A stretch of DNA of 64,000 nt from Pseudo-nitzschia pungens (Eukaryota > Bacillariophyta > Bacillariophyceae > Bacillariales > Bacillariaceae): contig CM074766.1 of the NCBI GenBank assembly GCA_037355855.1, positions 3,472,001 to 3,536,000 of the forward strand, written 5' to 3'. The translations under genes and the position numbers were made by a program. The notes under the pieces were generated by a model. It was not told where the DNA came from, ran no database searches, and saw only the letters and a list, made by a program, of their open reading frames with translations. Within the stretch, counting starts at the first letter, position 1, and each line of letters opens with the position of its first letter. Below are positions 41,759-52,829 of the stretch, one piece after another.

Positions 41759-44700
41759 TAGTCAGGGTGTAACCTTGTAGGACTTGGAAAGGGGTTTGTA
41801 ACAGGGAGTGGGACTGGGGAAGTGCACCAGCTGCACCAATTGCCAATTCTGAGGTGATGGAAGCATCAAGAGATTGGTGTTGTTCAGCATCAAGGGTACC
41901 CCCAGGACCATGGAGTCGTTCATTCCTATAAGTCCAAAGATCCCAGGAGGTAAGAAAGAACTGATGGATGATAGCTGTAGCCCAACGTTTGGGAGAGCGC
42001 TTGCTTCCAATGTGGGAGTAGTAGTCAGCCTGGATTTGGTACCAGCGAGGAGACCACCTACCAAGAAGCCAGTTGTGCCAACCAATAGTCCTCTGTGCTC
42101 TGACAGCAGAAGCAATTGCAAGTGAGTAGGATGATGGATAAATGTTCTGGCCCTTCCGAACTCTGGTGAGAAGATCCACAATGGCAACAACCAATGATGG
42201 ATCAGTTTGTTCAACTTCAAGCCTCTTCTGCAGGGGTCCCTTGAAGGCAGACACACTGTGCTGTACTGCCCCAGTGTCCTTGCAGGAGAGCACATGAGAA
42301 ACCTTCTCGTTGTCTGCATCACACAATGGGCACCTGGAGTGATCCTGATACTGGTAGTGAAGTAGTTGGTTGCCAACACCAATGCATCCAGAAGCAAATT
42401 TGACAAACCACCGTTGCATGCCAGGAGGTAATCGCTTGAAGGCAGACAGATGGGCACACCAATGGATGGAACTCAAAACAGGTGGTGGAATGGGAATATC
42501 ATGGTGGGTCTGCCAGTATTTAAGAAGAGGAGGACCAGAAATGGCAACATGCAGAGCATTCTGATCAAACCTTGAACACTTGCATCCATTGAGAGAAAAA
42601 GCCCAGGGCTCAAACACAAGTCTGGGATAGTGATGGGCCGAAGCTCTATGAACAGAGAGAAAGGCCTTTGCCATGCTGTCAACCTGATGATTGCGAAGGG
42701 CCCACCAATCAAGAAAGATTCCAGCTTGATGGCCCTGAACCCACTGAAAGTGCACAGAGATTGGCAGGGCAGAAATCATGTTTCTGATGACATAAACATA
42801 ATCAAAAGACTTCTGGGAAATAACCAAAGGCCAAGATCCCTGAGCCTGTTTGAGAGCTGTGTCACCATCCAGAGCAATAGTGATAGAGCCAGAAGCAATA
42901 TCAAAAAGATTCACCAGAGCAGTGCAACAGGTGAGAACTCCAATGATACCTGCCAGTTCACTCCTGTAGGATGACTGATCCTCAGGGGATCCACTGACAA
43001 AATTACAGCCAGTGAGGAACAATGAAGCAGTCTTGGTGGAGGTATTGGGTGACAAAATGAAAGCAGAAGTTCCTCTGAGAAGGTCCGGATCAAATGAACC
43101 ATCACATACAGCACTGGCAGTACCATTCTGAATAGCATCAACAAGGGTCTGACAGCCAGCCTGTGGTAGGGAATATTTGTGGAGAAGTACTCTTGGAGAC
43201 GCACAGAGTGAATCAAAGGCATCTGCAGGGGAGGCTGGAAGAGAATCAAATGGATTGTACTCCAGAGGATCCATGTCAGGAGGTTCGGAAACAAAGGCTG
43301 AGGACCCAACAACGCGTACAACTTGTCCGCAAATAACAGGGCAGACAAGCACATCAGCACAGGCTGGTTTGTAAGAAATGAGTTCAGAAGTGACCCTGTA
43401 TCTGCCCCTGCCCTGGGAGGTGCTCACAATCCAGCCAGTAGAAGTTTTGAAGAATATTCTGTTGGTGGAGGGAGACAAAAACCAAGGCCAGAGAGAAGCT
43501 GTCTGGGGAGAGAGCCAATGCCCAAGATGAAAAGAAGGAGCCAGTGCCCTGGCTGCAGGGGGTGGACAGGGGGGAAGAAAACAGGTCTGAAGTGCCTTAG
43601 TCCATAAGCGCTGTGCTGCTGGAGGCCAAGATGGAGGACATCTCGGCCAGTCAAGATGATCCCTCAAGTGATTGGAGGAGGTCAGCTGGAAAGCCATGGG
43701 AGAGAGTCTTTTTCCATCTGGAGTACAAATGTCAGCAAGGGAAATAGCCTTGAGGGACATGCGCATGTGATTCAAGAGGGACAAGTCAGCACCTCTGAAG
43801 CCAGAGTTGACAAAGGCTTGCATGAGATAACAGTCATTGGAACGTAACAGAGGAAGATCTGGGAAGTCTTCAAACAAGCTCACAGGGTGAACAGAGAAAA
43901 ACTTCCACACATGTTTGTACCAGCAGGGAGTGACGTAGGAAGCAAAAGGATGATATGGTGTGACACCAAGATGGAGAGGAATGCCAAGTTCGAGCCGTAG
44001 AGACTCAGCAGTTAGCCTGAGAATCCTACCAGTTTGTGAGGACCTGACAGATTCCTGAAAGAGGGTGGCAATATGACTGAACTCTTGGAGGAGGTATGGA
44101 TGGATGAATCCAAAGCCTTGATAGAGGGAAGGACCATAGAACACATGTCTGGGAAATGTCCGCGACATCCCTGCTTTATTCAGCACAGGAACAAGAGCTG
44201 GGTGAATTATCTTAGTCCAAGTGGCCTCATCAAGTTGCGTGACAGGCATGGGGTATTCAACAGACTTCATGAAAGAATACTTGAAGGTGTAGAGGGATGC
44301 GCGCTTCTCACACTTGGAAGCCTTGAGCTGAGAGCCAAAAGACTGAGACTGTGACTTCATGTGAGCAATCTGTGCTTCCTCATTGCCATCCATGGAGATA
44401 AAAACCCCAAGAGTCTTGTCAGCATGGTCAACTTCAAAACGATCCAGGGTAGCGCGATTGCCATTCTTGTCAGCAACTGAGAAGTCACCAGGCATGTCAG
44501 CAATGGAGCGATAATCCCAACCGGATCCATTCCATTTGAAATCAATCAAATAACAGAAGGATTTGGCAGGTTCAATAGCACCACCAGTGGCAATAATCCC
44601 ACCAGCCCACCGGTCAAGAGCTTCCTGAAAGTCAACAGCTAATTCCTCACCAGATGTGGAGGAATCAGAGCCAGCACAAAACAAATCTGTGTCATCCACA

Positions 44701-46147
44701 AAGGCAAAACCCACAAGAGAAACCAGTTGCAGTGACAATGAAGTGATAAGATGGACACCATGCCCAGCCTGTTGCATCATTCGGAAGACAATTGTTGACA
44801 CCAAAGCCCAAAGAGTTGGACCAATACCATTGCCTTGGCCACAACCACTGAGAGGAACAGGTTCATCACCATACACAGGACCTGACCGACCAAAACCAGT
44901 TTTGATGTGGTGCTTGGCAAGTTGCAAAGTAGACAAAAGAACCTCACACACATGTGCAGGAACCCCAAAGCTTTGGAGAGTGAGACCTGCAATGGGATGA
45001 GAGATCCTATCATAGCAGCCCTTGGCATCATTCATAGCAACAGCACCAGATCTGCGCTTCTGCCTCAACACATCACAGATGAGCTTCTTGTTCAGGCAGG
45101 TGTTGATGGCCTTGTGGTGTTTCCTGCTTCCATGTTGATCAACCGCCACGGCATTGGCACGTTCAGCATGGGCAAGAATTCGTCTGCCAATCATCTTGTT
45201 GTTGATTTGGAACTCAGGAGACATCAGCTGAATAAGCCTCATCTTATCCACTCTATATTCACCAGGTTTCTTGAAGATCTCAACATCAGTGATGACCTGC
45301 CAAGCAGAAGGAGAGAAGCCAACAATCAATGGGACGGATCTCAGGAGAGTGTCAAACTTGTTCAACTGTGGATCAAGGGCAAAAGCCTTGTGGTGTGCAA
45401 AACTCAAACAAGAAGGTTCACTTGCTGTGCGTTCCCTCTGACGTTTCCAGGCAGCAGCATTGTCAGCTGGACACACTGAATAGTCAAAGGGGGGCAAACT
45501 CAGAATAGAGTCAGGGACTTTGAGACAGGCAAGAAATTCAGAAAGGTATTTGTCAGTGGCAGGAGGAGGGATGTATGTGCCATCAAGGACTTGGGGAGCA
45601 GCATGGGCAGTGCCTAGGTAGCCAAAGTCTTGAATGAAGGAGGGAGTCATGGAAGGAGTGCCAAGACACTGCTGTTGACGCCGGACATTGGATGCAGCCA
45701 TAGCTGGTACTATAGTAGACTGGGACTCCAAGACCTGTTCAACACCATCATGGCCAACTGCAATAGCGCGCAAGACTGCTGACTTGTTGACACGTCCCCG
45801 AATAGACCGAGCAGCGAGACCAAGCTCTCGTTGAAGACGTTCCCTACGCATCCTGGCACGAATCTGAGAAGCATGCTGGTTGTGAGGCTTGCCTTCAGCA
45901 AGAAGTGCATCCACCAGGCCTTGATTGAAGGAGTCTCTCCATGAGGGGGCCAATTTCTTCACTGCCCGGTATTGCCTGTAAGCTTGTTTCAGATGGAGGA
46001 GAGCACTGGAAAGGTCACTGTGTTCTCCTTTGTAGAGAGAAAGCTTGCAGGCCAACCTTTTCAAAACAGTATGACTGGTGGACACACCCTGTCTCAACTT
46101 AACAACACGCCGCCAAAAGTCAATGGTATCACGATAGACTTGCAGCT
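41742..46147 (-). pseudogene. LINE ORF2, RT to C-terminus, 3'-truncated
   Basis: This holds most of ORF2 downstream of the endonuclease. Reverse transcriptase: AVAMNDAKGCYDRIS, GCGQGNGIGPTLWAL, FVDDTDLF. RNase H: CDGSFDPDLLRG, YRSELAG, ALDGDTAL, NHQVDSMAK. C-C-H-C: CPLCDADNEKVSHVLSC. No internal stop was seen. The upstream part lies at 48241-49585, beyond an inserted family B element. The downstream end is lost: after LQGYTLT the frame runs into ORF1 sequence of the neighbouring copy and stops, so the last 40 or so residues, the 3' UTR and the tail are missing. Confidence 0.85.
46127..46147. repeat. Target-site duplication of family B element, left copy (21 bp)
   Basis: Identical over 21 bases to 48241-48261 (begins TATCACGATAG, ends TTGCAGCT). 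Confidence 0.97.
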
Positions 46148-46599
46148 ACAATTTGCGCGACGCGCATTTTGTCCGACGTTCCGATGTTCCAGTACTAAAA
46201 ATACGTAGATTTCTACACAACTTTACCATGCGATATCTCGCTCCCTTCTACACCCCCAATCACAACCCCAGGACCTACATGTATTAACCAAGACCTGCGC
46301 TCTTCGTTTCTGCTATCGGTTCAGTTGCTGGATGCTTCCTTTCGTTGAGTTTGTTGCCAATTCACTGCTCGACCGAGGGATCAGCAGCAGCACCAAAACC
46401 AAGATCGACACATAATTTTCTACAGCACTTCCAGTACAGACTCTACAGCAATTCACCACTCTTTTTCGATGTACGGTACTGCTTCGATCTGTTCCCAAGC
46501 TCCAACCAAGGCCCTTACGTATATCTTGCTATACTTAATGTTCTACACTGTTTCCAAGCTGCTTAAGTGATTCTCACTTACAGTTCTTCCACTGTAGGA

Positions 46600-47600
46600 A
46601 TATTTCTACACGAAATTCCAGATGTCATCTGTTTCCAAGTCTAATGCCCTGCTGGTACATAAGTGTTTTCGCTTATGGTCCTGATGTTTTCTGACCCAAG
46701 CCCAAAAGCCGCTAAGTACAGTTCACTTAAGGCTCTACCATCTACATATACCTCTCAGGTGTACAGTATAAATGTCATCTGTTTCCAAGTCTACTGCCCT
46801 GCTGGACCATAAGTGTTTTCACTTATGGTCCTACTGTTTCTTGACCCAAGCCCCAAAGCCGCTAAGTACAGTTTGCTTAAGGCTCCACCACCTACATAAC
46901 CCTCTCAGGTGTACTGTATAAATGTCATCTGTTTCCAAGTCTTCTGCCCTGATGGACCCTAAGTGTTTTCGCTTATGGTCCTACTGTTTCCTGACCCAAG
47001 CCCTAAAGCCACTAAGTACAGTTTGCTTAAGGCTCCCCTACCTACATATACCTCTCAGATGCATTCTTCAACTGTCATCTGTTTTCAAGTCTACTGCCCT
47101 GATGGACCATAAGTGTTTTCGCTTATGGTCCTACTGTTTCCTTACCCAAGCCCCAAAGCCGCTAAGTACAGCTTGCTTAAGGCTCTCCTACCTACATATA
47201 CCTCTCAGATGCACACTTCAACTGTCATCTGTTTTCAAGTCTACTGCCCTGCTGGACCATAAGTGTTCTCACTTAAGGTCCTACTATTTCCTGACCCAAG
47301 CCCCAAAGCCGCTAAGTACAGCTTGCTTAAGGCTCTCCTACCTACATAACCCTCTCAGATGCACACTTCAACTGTCATCTGTTTTCAAGTCTACTGCCCT
47401 GATAGTCCATAATTGTTTTTGATTATGGACCTACTGTTTTTATGACCCAAGCCCCAAAGCTGCTAAGTACATGTTACTTAACGCACCACCACCTACATAT
47501 ACCCCTCCAGTTCACAGTACAGCAGAGACCTGTTTTCAAGCCTACAGCCCTGATGGTCCATAAGTGTTTTCACTTAAAGGCCCTGTTTCCAAGCTACTAC
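46600..47600 (+). repeat. 150-bp tandem repeats in the family B element
   Basis: TCATCTGTTT starts at 46624, 46774, 46924, 47074, 47224 and 47374, exactly 150 bases apart, with a diverged seventh unit from about 47524. The units differ by a few substitutions. The array in copy B1 is at least three units shorter, though that copy is truncated. Confidence 0.9.
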
Positions 47601-48174
47601 AGGAGAGCAAGTTCAAGTTCGAACAGAAGGCCAGCTGTTACGAATTTGAATTTGGTAGTAGGCTCCACCGCCTCTACGTGTCTCCTACTACGAAGTTCGA
47701 ACAGAAGGACAGCTGTTACGAATTTGGTAGTAGGCTCCGTACTATATGTACCATACAGTGGTTACAGGAATGTGTTTGGGGATGACTACTCGCATTACTG
47801 GTGATGCTGCAATCCAGCATTCAGAGAGGAGTTTTGCTTTTGTACGCTGACCACTAGCATTACAGATACCATGTATCTAGTCAGGGTTTTGCTTGTGTCA
47901 GCTGACCACTAGCATTACGGATGCTGCACACCAGCATTGGAGGGACAGTTTTGCTTGTGTCTTTCCCTTTCACGTTCTTGTTACCCCGTTTCCTGTACGC
48001 TTTGCAACAGCAGTGTCTGTTGTGCTCTGGACTGGTTCGTTTTTTTCCTGTTTCTTACCAAGGTTCGTTTGCAAAATAGCCGTCCTTACAACCTGGGGCC
48101 TATTCCCCATGGTTGAGGCGGCGCGTCGTTCTACAACTTGGGGCCTAACCTCTCTTCGATTGAGGCGACGATAA

Positions 48175-48216
48175 AGTCTGGTTACAGACTGAGTAGCTTT
48201 TAACCACCTTCGGTGG
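48175..48216 (+). other. Paired hairpins at the 3' end of element B2
   Basis: AGTCTGGTTACAGACT (48175-48190) and CCACCTTCGGTGG (48204-48216), 24 bases before the 3' end of the element. Same layout as 1176-1217. Confidence 0.6.
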
Positions 48217-48240
48217 ATTTTCCTACTTAAATAAGTATAT

Positions 48241-48261
48241 TATCACGATAGACTTGCAGCT
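48241..48261. repeat. Target-site duplication of family B element, right copy (21 bp)
   Basis: Exact copy of 46127-46147, at the point where the minus-strand LINE ORF2 resumes. Confidence 0.97.
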
Positions 48262-49585
48262 TAGGTGACCATGGAACCAAACCAGCTCTAGTGTGGCAGA
48301 GGTTTTGTTCAACAGAGAGCCTGAGAGAGGTAGAGGTTTCATGGAGTACTTCATATGTGGTGATGAGATCAGTTCGCACAGAAATATCCCCAGAATGAAA
48401 CTGAGCCAGTAGGTGCTCCAGCTTAGCTTGGAGAGAAAACACTCCAGCCTTGAGAAAGCAGTGCCTCACTCGCTTGAAATACCGTTGTCGCAGATGAGGA
48501 TGGGAGGACTGGAGTTTGGAAAGAGAGAATCTCACAGGAGGTGGCAAATATTTGCCCATGATGCTGCCATTACAAACCTCAATCCAGAGCATGCGATGGT
48601 CAGATTCCATACCATGGGCACCTCCAAAGGGACAATACCCAGCCCTGAGAACATCAACATTCTCAGAGACCCAAATGGCATCAATTGGTGTTCTGGTAGT
48701 GTTTCGGTTGTGAGTGGCAGGAGGAGAAGACGTACTATGAAGGGTAAGAATGGCATCTCTGAAACCAAGAGCCTTGAGCTCAAAAGACAAGCCATCAGTC
48801 CTGACATCAGCATTCTGGTCAATCCCAACAATGACTTGATCACCTGCACCCAGGCAGACCTGAAGGGCAGCAGTCAAATCCCTGTGAAAGAGAATGCATG
48901 GATTGGGACTGAAAAGATTTTCAGCTGCTTGAAAGTAGCGGTATTGTTGATTCCAGACTGAGCCAAGATCCCTATCATTTTCAACCGGGCAGTAGGCAGA
49001 AAACATGGTGACATTGTAGCCATCCCTGCCCTGAAACTTGACAAAGGACCATCTACCAAGACCAGATGGATCAGCTCCATGTGCAACCTTGTGTGAGCTG
49101 AACAGCTGGTCAATGGAAAAACCTGTACCGCCAGGCTGAAGCCAAGAGCAGGCAGAAGCTTCATGCTTGTTGTTAGCAAGATAAGAAAAACTTGAGGGAC
49201 TGACATTCTTCATGCGCCGATTGAAAAGATCACAGGGCAGGAGTTTGGATTCATTCAAACAATGTTCAGCAAAAAGAGCCACACTGGCATTGCTCTTGAC
49301 AAATTGACGGGCGTTGTGCTTGGACCTGGACATAAAGGCAGCTCTGCGCTGTGGTCCAATGTTTTGGAATGTGATGATGGTGGAGTTAGAGGATGGAGCT
49401 TGAGGGAAGGAATGACCAAAACTGTCAGAATCCTTAGCAGCAAGAGATTCTCCATGAAGAGTTAATTGGACAAAATGAGGGACAGGGGAAGAGTCAGAGG
49501 GGGAAAAGGGAGAAACAGGAGAAGCATTGATGGGATTTGGAGTGGAAGGCATCCCATCACACCTCATATCAGAAGAGCTAACCAT
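48241..49585 (-). pseudogene. LINE ORF2 endonuclease part, upstream of the B insertion
   Basis: From ATG 49585 (ATGGTTAG overlap) down to the right target-site duplication. The motifs IITFQNIGPQ, VALFAEHC, GGTGFSIDQLF, GIDQNADVRTD, RTPIDAIWVSENV and ESDHRMLWIEV define the APE-like endonuclease. The frame is open up to the insertion, and the rest of the protein is at 41742-46147. Confidence 0.85.
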
Positions 49586-52500
49586 GATCAGAAGGAAACC
49601 GAGTCTGTCGCACGGAAGAAAGAGTTGCCGGAGCTGATTTGGTGGAGACATTGGCATGGCTCAAATCACTGACACTAGCATCATGACTGGAAGAGAATGC
49701 AATGGCAGCAACTCCAAGCCTCAATGCAGAGGCTGCATCTTCCCCACCACCGGCAGCAGGAACTGCAGTTGAGGACTCAGGAGAGGCCACAGGGAGGTCA
49801 CCTGCCATGGCATCATGGGGAGGTTCAGGAACTTCAGGGGGAACAACAGGAGAGATACCAGGGGAGGCATCAGTCTTGGCCACATGGGTAGGATCACCGC
49901 CAGGAGGAACAGCACCTGCAGGCGCTGAGGCCTGGACATCAGTGAGATTGGAAGTGCCGGTTGCTAAAGTATCCATGGATTGAGAATCATCAAAGCCTCC
50001 ACCACCACTGTCAGCACGGGCTTGGAGGTTAAAGTGCAAATCCAGATCAAAAGTGAGGTCGGGGGCAAGGTCAACTGACAAGTCATCATCAACAAGTTCC
50101 CAATCTCGTGCATCCCCATCACCAAAAAAGGGAAGAGAGTCATCCTGCAGTGGATCTGCAGCAGGTGCAGTTTCCACAACACAATTGACAGCAGCATCCC
50201 AATGGTAAGCTTCCATTTCAGTCAAGCACTCAGAAGAGAACCATTGTCTAACACAAGAACCATACTGAGCTTCCAGAAAAATAGGCAGGAAAGACAACAT
50301 GGCCGTTGCTTCAGCCTTGGTAGTGATGTTGTACAAAGCAAGGATCTCGCCTCGGTATGAACTGGTATCAACAGAAAGAAAAAGAGGCCATGACCAATTG
50401 TCACGGGTTCTGATACCCAGAAGCACACTGCGCAGTGTCTTCAAACCCAGCCCTTGGCCCAAGTCAACTGGAAGATCAAGATCAACTACCCCCAGAACAG
50501 GAGCAGTTTCATGGCTCTCAATAAATTTGGCTTGGCGGTGCTTAGCCTGGCGAACAGTCTTGAGCTTGGAGGGGGGAAGAGGTCTGTCAGAAGGATTGGT
50601 AGCTGTCTCAATAAACTTGTAGAATTTACCATCAGGTAAAGAGGCAATGTCTGAAGGTTTGCAACGGTTGAACTGGGCTTTGAGGAGCTTAACAGTTTGG
50701 GCGCGCTTTGTTGCATCACATAAAACATGAGCAGCCAGAACCGGATTGGGATCAGGAGTTCTGGAGTTGTCAAGGCTGATATTCTTCCTGATAACAGCAA
50801 TAGGACACGCCTGAAACCTGGGATGAGTTTGAAGCAATTCGTTGTAGTGGTCAAGATCAAAACTCTGCATGTAAGATCCAAGGAGAAAGCCACATGTGAC
50901 AATAACTGGGGCCTGTATGTGGTCATATTTCAGGTCCATATCACGGTCTCTGAGCCTCTGGAGCAATTGTGCTGAAAAGAGTTTCTCCAGGGAAGCACTG
51001 TGTCCCACAAAGAAGCGTAGATGAGGAGCAGTTCTACTGCGAAGCCAGAGCTGAGCAACATACAATTCCAAGGTCTTCCTGTCAGGAAGTGTCGTCCAAA
51101 ACTTGGTAACAGGCTTGGCCTTGGGGTTGAGCCTGGCTCTGGAGGGAAAAACATACAACACCAGGCGCTTGTCAACAGTCCATAGAAGATCCAAAGCTTC
51201 CTTGAGAGACTTGAGCAGCTCATCATATAGTTCCCCAGGGCGTTGTGACATCAACCTTGGAAGGGACAGAGTGACATAAGAACTATGAGAACACTTGGTG
51301 CCAGCAGTGACATCCACTGGAGCTCTAGAATCACTGGAGCAAACCCCTCGGCGTTGGAGGAAATGCCCAGCAGAGGAGGACAAGACAGTAGCAGCACCAC
51401 CACCAGGAAGAAAGGACACTGATTTGGAAGTGGAAGATTTGGAAGTGGAAGCATCATCAGCCACTGGTGGCGCAGGTGTAGGAGGGCGCTTCTTGAAATG
51501 CCAATGAGAACCAAGCACCTGATTGGCTGCCCACCATACTTTGCCTTCAGTACTAGGCAAAAGGTTGCCTTCACAATACAGGTCATCAAAACACTCAGGA
51601 GACATCTTGACCAAACCAATACTAAGACATTGCTTCAGAGCCTGGCCAGGTGGTTGCTTGGTCCAGGCTGGGGCAGAGTCTTGAAAGCAAGCAGAGGCAA
51701 TAGAAGCCAAGGAAGCTACAGAGGCATTGCGCCAGTCTGGAGTGTCCGGAAAAACCTGAGCATAAACAGGAGGGATGGCAGTCCGGCAAATATCATGGAT
51801 GGATTTTTTGTCTTTACCCTCCTTCTTGCTGAAAAAGTGTGTGGGGCTTGGACACCCAGCCCATAACCGGGTACCAGTTGGAGATTTTCGAAAGGCATGA
51901 ATTGCAGATGGTATAGGAGACTTGCCAGAACAGGGACCCTTACCATAAAAACACCAGAAGAAGGAAGCGGAATGAGCCCTGTTGGCAGCAGCCAGAGCCT
52001 CCTGGCGTTGGGATTGGCGTGCTTGCTGCTGAGAGGGATCAGCTTTCTGGGCAGAGGAAAAGGCAAGAGTAGATTGCTTGAGGATGGATGAAGCAGGGAC
52101 CTTGCCTGAGGTCCCAGAGCCCTTTGGTGTGTGTCGGGACGTCTGTTGGCCTGGCAGCTGGGAGCCTGCCTGGTTGGATCCTGGCTGCTGGGAGCCTGGG
52201 GGCCGGGGTCCTGACTGCTGGGATCCCTGCTGCTGGGAGCCCTGCTGCTGGGAGCCTGAGGTCTGGGAGCTTATCAGCTTGGGGTCTGACAGCAAAGCAC
52301 CTGACGACTGAGAGCCTGACAGAGTACCCGAATGCGGAGGACCTGACTCCTGGGAGCCTAGCTGAGAAGCTGTTGACAGAGAAGAAGTTTGCAAGGAATC
52401 CCCTGGTGCAGAGTCCCCTGGTGCAGATTCCCCTGGTGCAGATTCAGTGCCAAGCATCTCAACATCAGAGAGCACACCTGCAGAAGAAGTCTTCAAGGAA

Positions 52501-52829
52501 TCCCCTGGAGCAGGTTCAGTGCCGAGCATATCAACATCAGAAAGCACACCTGCAGATGAGGACACAGAAGAAGATGAAGACATATCATCAACAGAAGACC
52601 CAGGCATAGAGGATGAAGAGGCTGATGAGGCAGAGGAAGAGGATGATCTGGTATCAAGAGTAGGAGAGGGAGTAGTAAGAGCAGAGGTGACACTGGAATG
52701 TCTTGGAGGGGTCTGTTGCACAAATGGGCGCTTGTTAGACCGAGTCCCAGAGGCAGACCTAGCAGAAGAAGGAGGTGTGGAAGATCTTTTCTTCCGGGAA
52801 GCTGTTTGGGAGGTGGGCCGCGGAGGCAT
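49578..52829 (-). CDS. LINE ORF1 protein, 1,083 residues, full-length copy
   Basis: Uninterrupted from ATG 52829 (MPPRPTSQTASRKKRSS) to TAG 49578-49580. The frame is also open upstream to 53129, but the conserved ORF1 sequence begins near the ATG. The N-terminal 250 residues are Ser/Gly/Gln/Pro-rich with GSQQ-type repeats and a basic start. The middle contains HFFSKKEGKDKKSIHDICR, SHWHFKKRPPTPAPP and RLVLYVFPSRARLNPKAKP. The C-terminal third contains FLSVDTSSYRGEILALYN and an acidic block (DDDLSVDLAPDLTFD). No known domain was recognised and no zinc knuckle is seen. The copy at 33004-35546 lacks 544 bases of it. Confidence 0.75.
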   Translation of the reverse strand: MPPRPTSQTASRKKRSSTPPSSARSASGTRSNKRPFVQQTPPRHSSVTSALTTPSPTLDTRSSSSSASSASSSSMPGSSVDDMSSSSSVSSSAGVLSDVDMLGTEPAPGDSLKTSSAGVLSDVEMLGTESAPGESAPGDSAPGDSLQTSSLSTASQLGSQESGPPHSGTLSGSQSSGALLSDPKLISSQTSGSQQQGSQQQGSQQSGPRPPGSQQPGSNQAGSQLPGQQTSRHTPKGSGTSGKVPASSILKQSTLAFSSAQKADPSQQQARQSQRQEALAAANRAHSASFFWCFYGKGPCSGKSPIPSAIHAFRKSPTGTRLWAGCPSPTHFFSKKEGKDKKSIHDICRTAIPPVYAQVFPDTPDWRNASVASLASIASACFQDSAPAWTKQPPGQALKQCLSIGLVKMSPECFDDLYCEGNLLPSTEGKVWWAANQVLGSHWHFKKRPPTPAPPVADDASTSKSSTSKSVSFLPGGGAATVLSSSAGHFLQRRGVCSSDSRAPVDVTAGTKCSHSSYVTLSLPRLMSQRPGELYDELLKSLKEALDLLWTVDKRLVLYVFPSRARLNPKAKPVTKFWTTLPDRKTLELYVAQLWLRSRTAPHLRFFVGHSASLEKLFSAQLLQRLRDRDMDLKYDHIQAPVIVTCGFLLGSYMQSFDLDHYNELLQTHPRFQACPIAVIRKNISLDNSRTPDPNPVLAAHVLCDATKRAQTVKLLKAQFNRCKPSDIASLPDGKFYKFIETATNPSDRPLPPSKLKTVRQAKHRQAKFIESHETAPVLGVVDLDLPVDLGQGLGLKTLRSVLLGIRTRDNWSWPLFLSVDTSSYRGEILALYNITTKAEATAMLSFLPIFLEAQYGSCVRQWFSSECLTEMEAYHWDAAVNCVVETAPAADPLQDDSLPFFGDGDARDWELVDDDLSVDLAPDLTFDLDLHFNLQARADSGGGGFDDSQSMDTLATGTSNLTDVQASAPAGAVPPGGDPTHVAKTDASPGISPVVPPEVPEPPHDAMAGDLPVASPESSTAVPAAGGGEDAASALRLGVAAIAFSSSHDASVSDLSHANVSTKSAPATLSSVRQTRFPSDHG

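Larger units (their letters stand above)
46148..48240 (+). mobile_element. Complete family B non-autonomous LINE-like element (copy B2)
   Basis: The ends are defined exactly by a 21-bp target-site duplication, giving 2,093 bp. The 5' end (ACAATTTGCGCG, TTTTGTCCGACG) resembles the 5' end of family A. Next come a 450-base leader, seven 150-bp tandem units, smaller internal repeats and a 3' end with the two hairpins. It encodes no credible protein. Family A ends have the same layout, so B is probably mobilised by an A-type or related ORF2 protein. It interrupts ORF2 of a minus-strand LINE and is the youngest insertion in this nest. Confidence 0.9.

Noticed and set aside
46922..47422. 166-codon plus frame with repeated STALLDHKCFR-like peptides
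   Set aside because: It is the 150-bp tandem repeat read in its open frame. The period is a multiple of three, and B copies have no other coding sign.
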